Positions 9,583 through 19,344 of a stretch of DNA of 64,000 nucleotides are shown here, piece by piece (the stretch's first letter is position 1; each line of letters begins with the position of its first letter). The stretch comes from an uncultured Verrucomicrobiae bacterium (GTDB lineage Bacteria; Verrucomicrobiota; Verrucomicrobiia; Limisphaerales; AAA164-E04): positions 62,001 through 126,000 of the forward strand of contig CALSPN010000026.1 of NCBI GenBank assembly GCA_943788245.1, written 5' to 3'. The translations under genes and the position numbers were made by a program. Below the pieces are notes generated by a model. The model was not told where the DNA came from. It did not search any database and worked only from the letters and a program-made list of their open reading frames with translations.

Positions 9583-10779
9583 TCAAGCTTCAGCCTCTTC
9601 AACAGGCATTTCGAGCACGTTCCACGGAAGCCCGCAAGCATTGAGATCCGCCATGAATGGATCTGGATCCAATTGCTCCATGTTGAACACGCCAGGCTTT
9701 CGCCATTGCCCTGACAAAATCTGCTTGGCGCCAATCATGGCGGGCACTCCGGTCGTGTAGGAAACAGCTTGCGATTTGACTTCCTCATAGCATGCCTGAT
9801 GATCGCAGACATTGTAGATGAAAACGCGCCGACGCTTCCCGTCTTTGCTTCCGTCAACCAGGCAGCCGATGCATGTTTTCCCCTTGGTGCGAGGCCCCAA
9901 TGAAGCTGGGTCAGGAAGCAAGGCTTTCAAAAACTGGAGAGGAACAATTTGCTGCCCTTGAAAATCCACTGGTTTGATGCCTGTCATTCCGACATTTTCG
10001 AGTACACGCAGATGTGTCAGATAGGACTCGCCAAAGGTCATCCAGAACCGAATGCGCTTGAGCCCTTTCAAGTGCAGCGCAAGGGATTCTAATTCTTCGT
10101 GATACATCAAATAAGCTCGACGCATTCCTACCTCGGGAAAATCAAAATCGCGTTTAACCGACAACGGAGGTGTCTCCTTCCAGTCTCCTTCTTCCCAATA
10201 GCGTCCTATGGAAGTGACTTCTCGTATGTTGATCTCTGGATTGAAATTGGTAGCGAATGGATATCCATGGTCGCCAGCGTTACAATCCAGAATATCCACT
10301 TGTTCAATTTCATCGAAAAGATGCTTTTGAGCGTAAGCACAGAAGACATTGGTCACTCCGGGATCAAAGCCGGATCCAAGCAAAGCCATGCGTCCTGCTT
10401 TTTTAAATTTCTCCTGATAAGCCCATTGCCACTTATATTCAAATCGTGCTTCATCGGGTGGCTCATAATTAGCCGTGTCCAGATAATCTACATCGGCCTC
10501 AAGGCATGCATCCATAATCGCAAGATCTTGGTAAGGCAATGCGACGTTGATGACAAGATCAGGGCGAAAGCGTTTGATCAAATTTACTGTCTGACCGACT
10601 TCATCGGCATTGAGAGCAGCGGTCTGAATGGGGCAGTTTAGCTCAGAGGCAATTTGGTCACACTTGGATTGCGTACGACTTGCCAGGCAAATATCACTGA
10701 AAACATCCGGTAGTTGAGCGCATTTATGCGCCACCACTCGCCCTACTCCACCAGCCCCGATGATCAAAACTCTACTCAT
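9583..10779 (-). CDS. Carboxynorspermidine synthase (saccharopine dehydrogenase family)
   Basis: 398 residues, saccharopine-dehydrogenase-like. The Rossmann fingerprint GAGGVGRVVAHKCAQ is at residue 8; DYLDTANYEPPDEA, GFDPGVTNVFCAYA and NFNPEINIREV are typical of the carboxynorspermidine synthase subfamily, which condenses aspartate semialdehyde with a diamine to give carboxynorspermidine or carboxyspermidine. The usual partner decarboxylase NspC is not adjacent. The downstream 220 nt hold no gene that I can define, although one frame there contains a short CxxCxxC string. It lies divergent to the lacI-type gene with about 145 nt between starts. Function by family similarity is fairly sure. 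Confidence 0.87.
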   Translation of the reverse strand: MSRVLIIGAGGVGRVVAHKCAQLPDVFSDICLASRTQSKCDQIASELNCPIQTAALNADEVGQTVNLIKRFRPDLVINVALPYQDLAIMDACLEADVDYLDTANYEPPDEARFEYKWQWAYQEKFKKAGRMALLGSGFDPGVTNVFCAYAQKHLFDEIEQVDILDCNAGDHGYPFATNFNPEINIREVTSIGRYWEEGDWKETPPLSVKRDFDFPEVGMRRAYLMYHEELESLALHLKGLKRIRFWMTFGESYLTHLRVLENVGMTGIKPVDFQGQQIVPLQFLKALLPDPASLGPRTKGKTCIGCLVDGSKDGKRRRVFIYNVCDHQACYEEVKSQAVSYTTGVPAMIGAKQILSGQWRKPGVFNMEQLDPDPFMADLNACGLPWNVLEMPVEEAEA

Positions 10780-10924
10780 GTCTCAGATTTCATACAACGA
10801 AAGCCCCTTTCATATCAATGATCTTAAACAGGAATGCGTTCATTCATTAAACCGGGCATTGTAAGCTGATTGACTATAAGCTAGGATGCAAGCAAGTGAG
10901 TGTTCTCACCAATCCAACAGGAAC

Positions 10925-11942
10925 ATGATTCGACTCAAGGATATAGCAAAAGCTGGAGGTGTGTCGGTGATGACAGTATCCAAAGTAATGAGGGATGCTC
11001 CCGATATTTCCGCGGCTACTAAGGAACGCATACGTCGTCTGGCAGAAGAGATGGGCTATGTTCCAGACGTCACGGCCAGAGGGTTGCGTAATCGTAAAAC
11101 CAGACTTCTTGGACTGGTCATTTCTGCTGCTACAAACCCCATTTATGCTCGCGTCATGATGGCCATCGAAGAACGAGCTTATCAAAGTGGCTACGATATC
11201 CTCTTTGCGCATTCATTGAATAATCCACAGCGGGAAGCAGCCTGCATCCGAAGGTTTCTCTCTCGTCGAGTCGATGGATTGTTTATTTCGCCGGTATACC
11301 GACTTGAAGAAAATGCCCCCATTTATCAGGAGATCCTTAAACACAAAACTCCTTGTGTGATTCTGGGACACCGAGCTCCATTCTGTGAAAGCTTTACCAA
11401 CGTTGAGACCGACAGTCTTCAGGCATCCATGATGGCAACACAACATCTGATCGGACTTGGCCATCGTCGCATTGCTTTTTTCTCCGGCCCATTGGCAGCT
11501 CCCTGGGCCAAAGATCGATTGGAGGGTTATCGCCTGGCATTACGGGAGGCCAGAATCCCCTGGGACGACCATTTGGTTTTCCAGGCAGGAGGGAACGGTA
11601 CAAGAAGGAGCCCAGACGGCGGCACAAATGCTATCGGAACAAACAAACGCAACGGCATTGCAGGCGGTTAATGATCTGGTAGCCATAGGCGCGGCCGGCC
11701 ATTTGATGGATCAAGGTGTCCGCATCCCAGAAGATATTTCTGTGGTTGGGTTTGGTAACATTCTGACCAGTGAACATTTCCGGATACCCCTCACCACTGT
11801 CCGACAGCCAAAGTTGAGGCAAGGTGAGGTTGCCATGGACCTGATGGAAGGGTTACTCCAAAACAAGACGATGGAATCAAAAGTGATTCCAGCGGAAATC
11901 GTCATAAGATCGAGCACGAACAAACTCGATCTTGAGGGATGA
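10925..11942 (+). CDS. LacI-family transcriptional regulator (frame disrupted)
   Basis: 338 residues when a single +1 disruption near 11590 is resolved. The N-terminal HTH is clear (RLKDIAKAGGVSVMTVSKVMR, then RIRRLAEEMGYVPD), followed by the hinge (ARGLRNRKTRLLGLVI) and a periplasmic-binding-protein-like effector domain (TQHLIGLGHRRIAFFSGP). The frame continues as WDDHLVFQAG and resumes in the next frame as EGTVQEGAQTAAQML ... ISVVGFGN ... LTTVRQP, the normal LacI C-terminus. I chose the ATG at 10925 because the HTH begins three residues later; an ATG 13 codons upstream is possible. The sugar effector and target operon cannot be inferred. Confidence 0.88.
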
Positions 11943-12039
11943 CATCAAGATGCGGTCTAAAAAACAATAAATGCCCATACAGCGGCAAGATTGGGATAGT
12001 TGAGCCGACTTTAAACTCTTTCAATAGACTGCAATATCT

Positions 12040-13360
12040 GTGCAAGAATCCACGCATCCTGTAGCACGTTCAAACAAATGCCTGATTTTTATGTATCATG
12101 CACTGATAACGGGCCTAATGAGTTTTGCTTCCGTCGGGCATCACAGAGTGATGGGAAGCGACGATTTCCAGGGAGCCACGCACATGATGCCTTTCGAAGA
12201 AGATACGATCGGATATGGTGACCAGCACGACACCAGCTTGGTAGCGCGTCTCCAAGAGGCGATCGAAAAAGGAGAGGTTAACTTGGAATTCGTAGACGAT
12301 GGGCGAGGTTATCTGTTGTCATTACTTGAGAAACTGAATATCCCTGTTGATTCTCAGGTTCTTGTTTTTTCCAAAACTTCATTCCAACGACATAAAATTT
12401 CCCCCTCTACACCGCGTGCGTTGTATTTTGATGACAATACCTACGTGGGATATGTTCAAGGCTCCGATCTCCTGGAAATTTCTGCAGTGGACAAAAGCCT
12501 CGGGGGCGTCTTTTACACTCTGGAGCAAAACCCTGGGAAAAAACCTGAATTCATACGAACAGATCGATGCCTTGAGTGTCACGCTTCGTCTAAAACCATG
12601 GGGGGTGCCGGGCCATTTGATTCGGTCTTTTGAAGTGGATGAGATTGGAGTAGTTGACTTCATTTCAGGCACCAGCCAAGTCAATCATCGCACTCCGTTA
12701 AAAGATCGCTGGGGTGGCTGGTTTGTTACGGGACAACATGGCAACCAATTACATCGAGGTAACTTGTTTGGCAAAGCAGCTCATGAAAGACAGAAAAAAT
12801 CCCCCAACTATCTCGGTAATCTAAAGGAACTAAAGCAGTTTTTCAATTTGTCGCCCTACCCAAGAGCAACAAGTGATATAGCTGCCTTGATGGTTCTGGA
12901 ACATCAGGGGCACATGCATAATTTCATCACGCGCATGCACTATGAAACAAAGCTCATGTTGAGCACCTATGGTCACCTTCGTTATCTCAAACATAAAATC
13001 GATGCCTTTTTGAGATACATGCTTTTTGTTGATGAAGCACCTTTAAAGCATGCCATTCATTCCTCGTCCAGTTATGAAAAAGCCTTCAGGAACATGGGGC
13101 CTGAGGATTCTCATGAGCGTTCCTTGAGGGATTTTAATCTTGAAACAAGACTCTTCGAATACCCTTGCAGCTACCTCATCTACAGTGAGTCCTTTCAGTC
13201 CATGCCAGAAATGCTGAAGTCTAAAATTTATAACAAACTCTGGAAAATACTGACAGGGGAAAACAATCAGCCTGAATTTTCGAAATTGTCGATTGCTTCA
13301 CGAAAAGCGATCCACAGCATACTCGAAGAAACACTTCCAGGGCTCCCCGAATATTGGTAG
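12040..13360 (+). CDS. Secreted mono-heme c-type protein of unknown function (frame disrupted)
   Basis: About 439 residues after resolving one +1 disruption. From a GTG start, the hydrophobic segment CLIFMYHALITGLMSF acts as a signal peptide or anchor. C177, C180 and H181 form a single CxxCH heme site (CLECH). Downstream is the conserved stretch PGHLIRSF ... GTSQVNHRTPLKDRWGGWFVTGQHG ... HRGN, which I know only as an uncharacterised family in Verrucomicrobiota and Planctomycetota, and a long helical C-terminal part. The frame break is in the six-G run at 12600-12605; five G restore a continuous protein through TMGVPGHLIRSF. Likely periplasmic. A redox or oxidase-linked role is inferred from the heme motif alone. 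Confidence 0.75.
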
Positions 13361-13378
13361 TTTTCCAAGTCTACTATC

Positions 13379-13865
13379 ATGGAAGAAACACTCCCTAGCC
13401 TCGATTGCAAAATAGAGCACATCTTTATTTCAGAAGGTCATAATTACATCGGTCACCACGGCAAACCACCTGGCTGCAACCAGATCATTGAAGTGAAAAA
13501 AATTGAATGCGTTGCAGGCAGGGGATTAACAGGAGACCGTTTTTTTTGACCACAAGGAAAACTACAAAGGGCAAATCACATTTTTTGAAATGGAGATCTA
13601 TGAAAAACTTTGCAATGAGCTCAATGAATCAGGAAAAGTCCCGTCCGATTTCCGTCGCAACGTCCTGACGCGGGGTGTTGATCTGAATCAGTGGATCGGA
13701 AAACAATTCAGTTTGCAAGGCATCAAGTTTGAAGGTGTGGAGGAATGCCGGCCCTGCTATTGGATGAATCAAAGTTTTGGACCCGGAGCTGAACTCGCCC
13801 TAAGAAATCAAGGTGGCCTGCGAGCCCGCATCCTGAGCACTGGATCACTGCGAGTCACTCTGTAG
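13379..13865 (+). CDS. MOSC-domain protein (frame disrupted)
   Basis: 161 residues after repair. MOSC proteins are sulfur carriers or molybdenum-cofactor-dependent reductases. Visible signatures are SEGHNYIGHHGKPPG at the N-terminus, the core GRGLTGDRFFDHK, RRNVLTRGVDLN, and a cysteine in GVEECRPCYWMNQ followed by GGLRARIL. The frame is broken in the eight-T run at 13540-13547; seven T give the standard GDRFFDHKENYKGQI. It starts 18 nt after the heme-protein gene on the same strand, so co-transcription is plausible. The molybdopterin-binding half found in longer MOSC enzymes is absent, as in short YiiM-like members. Confidence 0.85.
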
Positions 13866-14423
13866 GATTCAACAATAACGCATACATGAGCTTGGCTGCT
13901 GTCTTGGGTTGAACGTCAGCTCTACTCCCTCATTCTCTGTGCATGGAAAAGGGAAACCTTGCAAACACGAAACCCCCGACACTGCGGCAGTCCTGTGAGT
14001 CCAATCCTTGATAATTGAAACATGTATTGGCGATCTGAAAACCATCTCAGATGGAAGACTGAGACAACAATGATCCCTCCAAACAGACCAAAACAGCTTT
14101 CAAACAACATGAGCAATTTTTGTGCTGTGTGGTTTTGGACGGGCCGTATACCTGCCCCCATACTTAAAGCAACCCAAAGCCAATTGAAAAATATAAGCTA
14201 ACTCATTACATTACAATTGTTTAACGAACCGTATTTAATACTAAAAAAAGCTTAACTGTTTTGAGAAATAAGCAGCTCAGCATGCGATGCTAAACAAAAC
14301 GGAAAAAAATCAAAAAAAAAACTTAAGTTCAAACTGTAACAATCCGATCGTTTAACAGGGGATGAAATAGACATTCATCTTTGAACAAGCGATAAATTTT
14401 AACAGCTGAAGATAAAAAGCACT
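13866..14423 (+). other. AT-rich intergenic stretch
   Basis: About 560 bases between the MOSC gene and the next small gene. The second half is markedly AT-rich with A-tracts (for example at 14307-14324), as expected for promoter DNA. A minus-strand frame at 14161-13922 has one hydrophobic run but no recognisable family, and I do not call it. No RNA gene or repeat is visible. Confidence 0.4.
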
Positions 14424-14690
14424 GTGACTGAGCAAGCAGGACCACTACCTTTGTTGATTTTAGCCAGTATTTTTCTGGCAGTCTGGAACATGGACCCCTT
14501 TTTCATTGAAGAGGGAGATGCCACCACCAGGAGAGAAGAACCGGTGAGCGCAAAGTATTCAACGATCCAATCTGATCAAAAAACACAAGAAGATGGTGAC
14601 TCTGGCTATGTTCTGCCCCGCTCAACAGCTTTCAAGACCGGTAATACGAATCAATTTCAACGAAAAGAGCAGCCTGTATCTTCTTTTTGA
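14424..14690 (+). CDS. Small membrane-anchored hypothetical protein
   Basis: 88 residues from a GTG. Residues about 7-20 are hydrophobic (PLPLLILASIFLAVW), followed by an acidic and polar, probably disordered tail. It could be a signal-anchored periplasmic peptide. I recognise no family, there is no clear ribosome-binding site, and the gene could be spurious. Confidence 0.35.
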   Translation: MTEQAGPLPLLILASIFLAVWNMDPFFIEEGDATTRREEPVSAKYSTIQSDQKTQEDGDSGYVLPRSTAFKTGNTNQFQRKEQPVSSF

Positions 14691-14718
14691 AGAAGGAAAA
14701 ACACTGAAGAAACTTGGC

Positions 14719-15018
14719 CTATTCCTTGGTGTTATTTTTGGCTGAATCGGGCTTTTCCCTATAGTAAATCGCTACATGCCCCACCCGAGTGACCAAATGA
14801 CTTTGAGTCTGCTCAGCAATTTTAGGCGCTAACTCCTTCTTTTCCTCCTTGAACTCGACGAATCGCACTTTCACAAGTTCATCTCGGTTCAGTGCAGCGT
14901 CAACTTCCTTCAAGAATCCGTCAGTTAAACCGTTTTTCCCTATTTTGATTGAAGCGTCCAGACGCTGAGCAATGGCTTTGAGCTTACGCCTTTGAGCGGA
15001 TGTTAATGCATCACTCAT
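14719..15018 (-). CDS. yhbY: YhbY-family RNA-binding (CRM domain) protein
   Basis: 99 residues, single CRM domain. LTSAQRRKLKAIAQRLDASIKIG and GLTDGFLKEVDAALNRDELVKVR are the family signatures, and the GxxG-like loop IGKNGL is where RNA contacts occur. YhbY associates with pre-50S ribosomal particles. The start ATG overlaps the stop of the upstream methyltransferase gene (ATGA-type four-base overlap), indicating one operon. Confidence 0.93.
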   Translation of the reverse strand: MSDALTSAQRRKLKAIAQRLDASIKIGKNGLTDGFLKEVDAALNRDELVKVRFVEFKEEKKELAPKIAEQTQSHLVTRVGHVAIYYREKPDSAKNNTKE

Positions 15019-15620
15019 GGCTTTTCAAAAACATCAACTCTTGCTGGGGGGAAGTTCATCCAAACAACGCGCGTGTTGCGGCGATGAAAAGCGGATAAAG
15101 CAGGATTTGGGCTCTTGCGTATGTCGTAAGTGAATTGAATGAATCGACCGCCGGATGGAAGAATTGACTGAGCTTCAGCAAGAATGGATTCAACCACCGG
15201 GGTAGGAAGTGACCTCAATGGAAGGCCAGAGACAATGCAAGCCACCGATGAGCTTTGGATGCCATGATCATCTTCAAGCAGCTTTTTGAGTCTGGAGGCA
15301 TCTCCCTGAATGACTTTGACCAAAGGAAATCGATTACGCAGGTGGCTGGACATGGCCTCTGATCGCTCGATAGAAACCAACTGCTTGCCATCGATTCCGC
15401 TTTTGAGCAGCTGCGTCGTGATAGCCCCTGTTCCTGCTCCAAGCTCAACAACATGCTGGCCTTCTTTGAGAACGGGAACTTGCATGGCCATGCGCATCCC
15501 CAAAATGGGGCCGCTTGGAGCAGCGGCACCAACAGGTGCCGGATTGGCAATGATTTCCTTAAAAAAAAGACCGATCGAAGCCAGTCCGGATGTGGGCGTA
15601 TCCATCATCTTGCAATTCAT
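15015..15620 (-). CDS. Class I SAM-dependent methyltransferase (PmtA/KsgA-like)
   Basis: 201 residues. The SAM-binding motif I is VELGAGTGAITTQLL, then SIERSEAMSSHLR (acidic residue for ribose) and GDASRL. The N-terminal PSGPILGMRMAMQVP and late SGLPLRSLP match the phospholipid N-methyltransferase / rRNA dimethylase-like subgroup, in which members methylate phosphatidylethanolamine. PE methylation is therefore a reasonable but unproven guess. It is translationally coupled to yhbY downstream. Confidence 0.8.
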   Translation of the reverse strand: MNCKMMDTPTSGLASIGLFFKEIIANPAPVGAAAPSGPILGMRMAMQVPVLKEGQHVVELGAGTGAITTQLLKSGIDGKQLVSIERSEAMSSHLRNRFPLVKVIQGDASRLKKLLEDDHGIQSSSVACIVSGLPLRSLPTPVVESILAEAQSILPSGGRFIQFTYDIRKSPNPALSAFHRRNTRVVWMNFPPARVDVFEKP

Positions 15621-15771
15621 TAATATTCAAACTCCCTCTCAAAGAAAGTCTTTCTCGGCTACGAGCCGAGCAAACGAAGACGGACGCTAACATCCCCGGA
15701 GAGGGGTGTCAAAAAACTTCGGAATCTCGGATTGCCTCCAAGGCGCTGATTCATGCAGATTAAAAGGAGTC

Positions 15772-16536
15772 ATGTTGAAACGCATTAGCCGTCATCCATT
15801 CAGGTTTACAGGGAAATTCATTCACCTGTTCACCACGATGACATGCGCTGGACTGGATGCCGCTCAGTTAAATTTCAGAAAAAAACTCACTTTACGGCAA
15901 AAAAACCAGTGGCAATCAAAATGGAGTCGAAACATTCTCATGGCATTGGGGATTCAAGTCCGTTTTGAGGGCTCCCCTCCCAGCAAAGGGATGCTGGTGG
16001 CAAATCATCTTAGCTACGTGGATATCATGGCAATCAGCTATGTAGTGCCGGCCACATTCCTGAGCAAAGCCGAAGTACGCAAATGGCCTTTGATTGGTTT
16101 TTTGACACAATTCGCAGGCACTCTTTTCGTACGCAGAGAGCGAAAAAGTGATTTGCACGCCTTGACGGAGACCTTCTCGAGAGTGTGGAAGGAAGATTCC
16201 ATGATTGTCATGTTTCCTGAAGGCACCAGTTCGAATGGCGATTCCATTCTACCGTTTAAATCTTCCCTGCTAAAGCCAGCATGCGATGAAAGCCAGCCGG
16301 TCACACCCGCTTTGGTGAAATATGAGTGTGTAGGCGGTTCTCTGGAAGAAGACGTCTATTTCTGGAAGGACATGGCGTTTGCTCCTCACTTGATGCGGCT
16401 CCTGAGTGTTCAATCCGTGAGGGCGACGGTTACTTTTGGCCAACCACAGTTACCGCCTCACACAAATCGCAAACAACTGACCCAATCCCTGTGGCTGGAT
16501 GTGCAGAAGATGCATGCAGCAGCACGCAATCATTAA
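15772..16536 (+). CDS. 1-acyl-sn-glycerol-3-phosphate acyltransferase (PlsC-like)
   Basis: 254 residues from the ATG at 15772, which has AGGAG two bases upstream; a GTG at 15706 would add 22 residues that look unlike the family. Motif I is NHLSYVD (HX4D with catalytic His/Asp), motif II LFVRRERKSD, motif III FPEGTSSNGD, and a later PALVKYE corresponds to motif IV. It acylates lysophosphatidate (or a lipid such as ornithine lipid precursor) at the membrane. It stands alone between two minus-strand genes. Confidence 0.88.
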   Translation: MLKRISRHPFRFTGKFIHLFTTMTCAGLDAAQLNFRKKLTLRQKNQWQSKWSRNILMALGIQVRFEGSPPSKGMLVANHLSYVDIMAISYVVPATFLSKAEVRKWPLIGFLTQFAGTLFVRRERKSDLHALTETFSRVWKEDSMIVMFPEGTSSNGDSILPFKSSLLKPACDESQPVTPALVKYECVGGSLEEDVYFWKDMAFAPHLMRLLSVQSVRATVTFGQPQLPPHTNRKQLTQSLWLDVQKMHAAARNH

Positions 16537-16593
16537 AATGTAATTCAAAATCGCCGCTCCATTGATCACAAAACAATGTAAAACACGATGGAA

Positions 16594-17352
16594 TTATTGT
16601 TTCCTGGCCACCACAAATCCATTGAACATGCCGTATTTCCAGATAGACAGGTTCAGGCAAAAGTCAAGCAGAGGGTGAACCAGACGATCGGTGCATGCCA
16701 CTGATTCGATCAAGCAACCCCCATGACGGAGAAATGCAGAGATCTCCATAGGATTGGTTGCGACGATCGCATCGTCATCTGGCGTGAATGGGTCTTTGAC
16801 GATGGGTTCCATACGGTCGAATCGCCAGTGATTGAATGGGCCTTTCAGAACTTTTCTCTTTTGCAGAAGCCGACAACAGTTATTCCATTTGTTACCAATT
16901 CCACGCATACGAGGGTGATAGTCCCTGAAGCCGATTACACGAAAAAAATTAGGGCTTGAAACCACTATTTTACCGCCAGGACGCGTGACACGTATGAGTT
17001 CTTCCAGGAACCGCTCGGGTTCTTCAACGTGCTCAAGCACGTTGAAGGCCCCCACCACTCCAAATTTGGAATCTGGATACGGAAGAACTTTGCCATCATA
17101 AACTTGACAAAAGTCGGAGTATCTTTGTGCCTGCTCAATATTGGGGTGCGAGACATCGACTCCATGTCCATTGACACCCTTTTGTAACAGAGAACCCACG
17201 ACTTGCCCCACTCCACACCCTACGTCAAGCACGGAATCGTCCAGGCTATCGGGCATCAAATTATCGATATATTTTTGATAAAAAGAAACATCCCAGCTTG
17301 CCAGGAATTCGGCATATTCCTGATTGTGATGATAAGATTCCTGATGTCCCAT
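16594..17352 (-). CDS. Class I SAM-dependent methyltransferase
   Basis: 252 residues from the ATG at 17352. Motif I is VLDVGCGVGQVVGSL, followed by GVDVSHPNIEQAQ, GAFNVLEHVEEPERFLEEL and RVTRPGGKIVVSSPN, the standard Methyltransf_11/23 layout. The C-terminal half (FLRHGGCLIESV) is the usual cap. The substrate is unknown; proteins of this type near lipid or cell-wall genes often modify small hydroxylated or isoprenoid acceptors, but nothing here decides. Confidence 0.85.
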   Translation of the reverse strand: MGHQESYHHNQEYAEFLASWDVSFYQKYIDNLMPDSLDDSVLDVGCGVGQVVGSLLQKGVNGHGVDVSHPNIEQAQRYSDFCQVYDGKVLPYPDSKFGVVGAFNVLEHVEEPERFLEELIRVTRPGGKIVVSSPNFFRVIGFRDYHPRMRGIGNKWNNCCRLLQKRKVLKGPFNHWRFDRMEPIVKDPFTPDDDAIVATNPMEISAFLRHGGCLIESVACTDRLVHPLLDFCLNLSIWKYGMFNGFVVARKQ

Positions 17353-17447
17353 GATTAATTGTATGATCGAGGTTTCTGATGCCGAAAGCAGCAAAAATGC
17401 GGATGTATCATATCCGAGGAGCAATGCCCCAACAAATCCACCATCTG

Positions 17448-18563
17448 CTAGTTTCCAGCATCCATTTCCTTTTCAACTCCACAAGAAGAACAATGCGTCA
17501 ATAGAGAATGCCTCACATCATGACAAGCAGAGCATTCCTCGAACAAGCCTGTCCCGCAGGAAGGACAAGTATAGGCTTGCTCGTCTTGATGCTCAACTTG
17601 ATGCACAACAGTTTTGTGAGCTGTGCGGCGGGTCCAGAAAAGGAAACGTCTGGGTCCGGTACGTATGGGATATTCACATATGGGGCAAAGGAACCGTTCA
17701 TAAGCTTCGCGATACTGTTTTTGTAACCAGCGTTTACCCGGAAAGGATACCAGACGAATGGCATAAACTAATATCTTACCGACTGCAAACAGCATCACGG
17801 TTATCAGGATATACTTCACATATTGAGCAGGAAAATACTTATTCATGACCCAATAGGATTTAATCAGCGTTGCGATTCCAAAGGAGAGAAAGACGGGAAA
17901 GTAGACGTTTTGTGATTTGCGTAAAACAAAGAATGCAGCCGTGGCCAAAAGCGGAATCAAGACGATAAGCTGAAGCGTCGCAAGCCAAAGTCCGTGGAGC
18001 TTCAATTTCGTGAAATAATCTTTTTCAGCCGGAATGCGCTGATCCTCCAGCTGAATCTCTAATTGTTGCTTTTCATCTTCCGCAAGACGTTTTTGCTCTG
18101 CCTTTTCATGCAATGTCTCATTGAAGGTCTGAAACTCGGTCTGAGTTGCAAGAAAACCATTCAATGCACTGGTAAGGTTTTCCTGATCGGAATCCGTAAG
18201 CGCGACTTCTTTTTGCAGGGAAAGTTTTTGCATCTCAATCAATTGACCAATGGTTTGCTGCAGATTGCGTGAACCATCAGACAAGATCTTTTGCTCATCT
18301 TTTTGCCGGGCTATTTGGCGGTTCAAGTCCGCGATCTGCGCGGACAAGTCCTTGGATTTTTGTGACAGCGCAGCGTCTACATAGTTGGCTTGAATGGCTG
18401 CGCGATCAGGCCCATCAATACTTTCAATGTCTCGCAGAAAGAAACCTTCGAGCAAATAAACTAAAACACCAAAAACCAGTGCCAGGACCCAGATGATTGC
18501 TCGATTCAACCAAGGTCCTTTGGGTTGGGTATTGCCTTTTTGACTCATTTTCTGTTTTTTCAT
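17448..18563 (-). CDS. Membrane protein with periplasmic-type coiled coil and C-terminal zinc ribbons
   Basis: 371 residues. A first membrane segment (about 20-40) is followed by a long heptad-rich coiled coil (about 75-185), then three or four membrane helices (about 190-275). The C-terminus has two CxxC pairs of zinc-ribbon style (CPICEYP and CPSCGTG, then CSACHD and CSSCG). I recognise no named family. The architecture suggests an envelope-spanning sensor or assembly factor with a cytoplasmic zinc-binding tail. It sits about 95 nt upstream of the methyltransferase gene on the same strand. Confidence 0.75.
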   Translation of the reverse strand: MKKQKMSQKGNTQPKGPWLNRAIIWVLALVFGVLVYLLEGFFLRDIESIDGPDRAAIQANYVDAALSQKSKDLSAQIADLNRQIARQKDEQKILSDGSRNLQQTIGQLIEMQKLSLQKEVALTDSDQENLTSALNGFLATQTEFQTFNETLHEKAEQKRLAEDEKQQLEIQLEDQRIPAEKDYFTKLKLHGLWLATLQLIVLIPLLATAAFFVLRKSQNVYFPVFLSFGIATLIKSYWVMNKYFPAQYVKYILITVMLFAVGKILVYAIRLVSFPGKRWLQKQYREAYERFLCPICEYPIRTGPRRFLFWTRRTAHKTVVHQVEHQDEQAYTCPSCGTGLFEECSACHDVRHSLLTHCSSCGVEKEMDAGN

Positions 18564-18685
18564 GGAATGATCTTAATATCGATTCGTGAACAGGGTGACT
18601 CCTGCCCTGACCTGAGGATGGTTCATTTTCAATTTAGCACCCGACGGGAGACCGAATGATTCAAAATTCAGGAAACAGTGAAGGA

Positions 18686-19225
18686 TTAATTCTCACTGTT
18701 GACTTTGGTCCCGCTTTCTCCCCGTTTGACGCCATGAGAAGCGACGTAATCTTCAATGTATAAGACGTTGTCCCCCGCGTGCTGGATCACTTTCAATAAA
18801 TTATCCATCGTGGCCAGTTCCTCCAATTGTTCATTGATGAACCACGACAGTTGATTCTGGGAAATAAAATCAGACTCATCAACAGCCAACTTCATCATGT
18901 CATTGATATCCCGTGTAACCTCGCGCTCCCAGTCCAATGCCAGTGAAATGGCCGACTTGATGTCAGGGAATTCATTCTGAGGTCCGGCAACAGGAGGAAT
19001 GGCGACCTGACCACCAGCATCAACGAGGTATTTCACAAACCGCATGGCATGATCACGCTCCTCATTGGCCTGTCGGTAAAAGAAATCCGATAGTTGGGTC
19101 AATCCTTCTCCATCAAAATAAGTCGCCATGGATATATACTGAAGTGAAGCCGCAAATTCTCGACCAATCTGCCTGTTGATTGCTTCATTCATCGATCCAC
19201 TAATGATGTTACCTTCATTTTTCAT
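18686..19225 (-). CDS. ftnA: Ferritin
   Basis: 179 residues, non-heme bacterial ferritin that oxidises Fe(II) and stores it in a 24-mer. Ferroxidase ligands are visible at E23 (REFAASLQY), E56 and H59 (NEERDHAMRF), with E at WEREVTRDIN and the Q near LEELATMDNLL. The start at 19225 omits 14 residues of unlikely upstream sequence. Length is normal for FtnA plus a short C-terminal tail. Confidence 0.93.
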   Translation of the reverse strand: MKNEGNIISGSMNEAINRQIGREFAASLQYISMATYFDGEGLTQLSDFFYRQANEERDHAMRFVKYLVDAGGQVAIPPVAGPQNEFPDIKSAISLALDWEREVTRDINDMMKLAVDESDFISQNQLSWFINEQLEELATMDNLLKVIQHAGDNVLYIEDYVASHGVKRGESGTKVNSEN

Positions 19226-19344
19226 ATCGTGTGTTTGGCAGACAAGCATAGAACACTTGCTAGGCAAAACAAGAAAGCAAGTCTGATGGGGTTTGAACTC
19301 AGAAAAGGGAGGCAGTTACACCCGCCCGAGTTATACGTCGGTAG

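Noticed and set aside
13922..14161. 79-codon minus-strand frame with one hydrophobic run
   Set aside because: No family, no ribosome-binding site and placed in non-coding AT-rich DNA.
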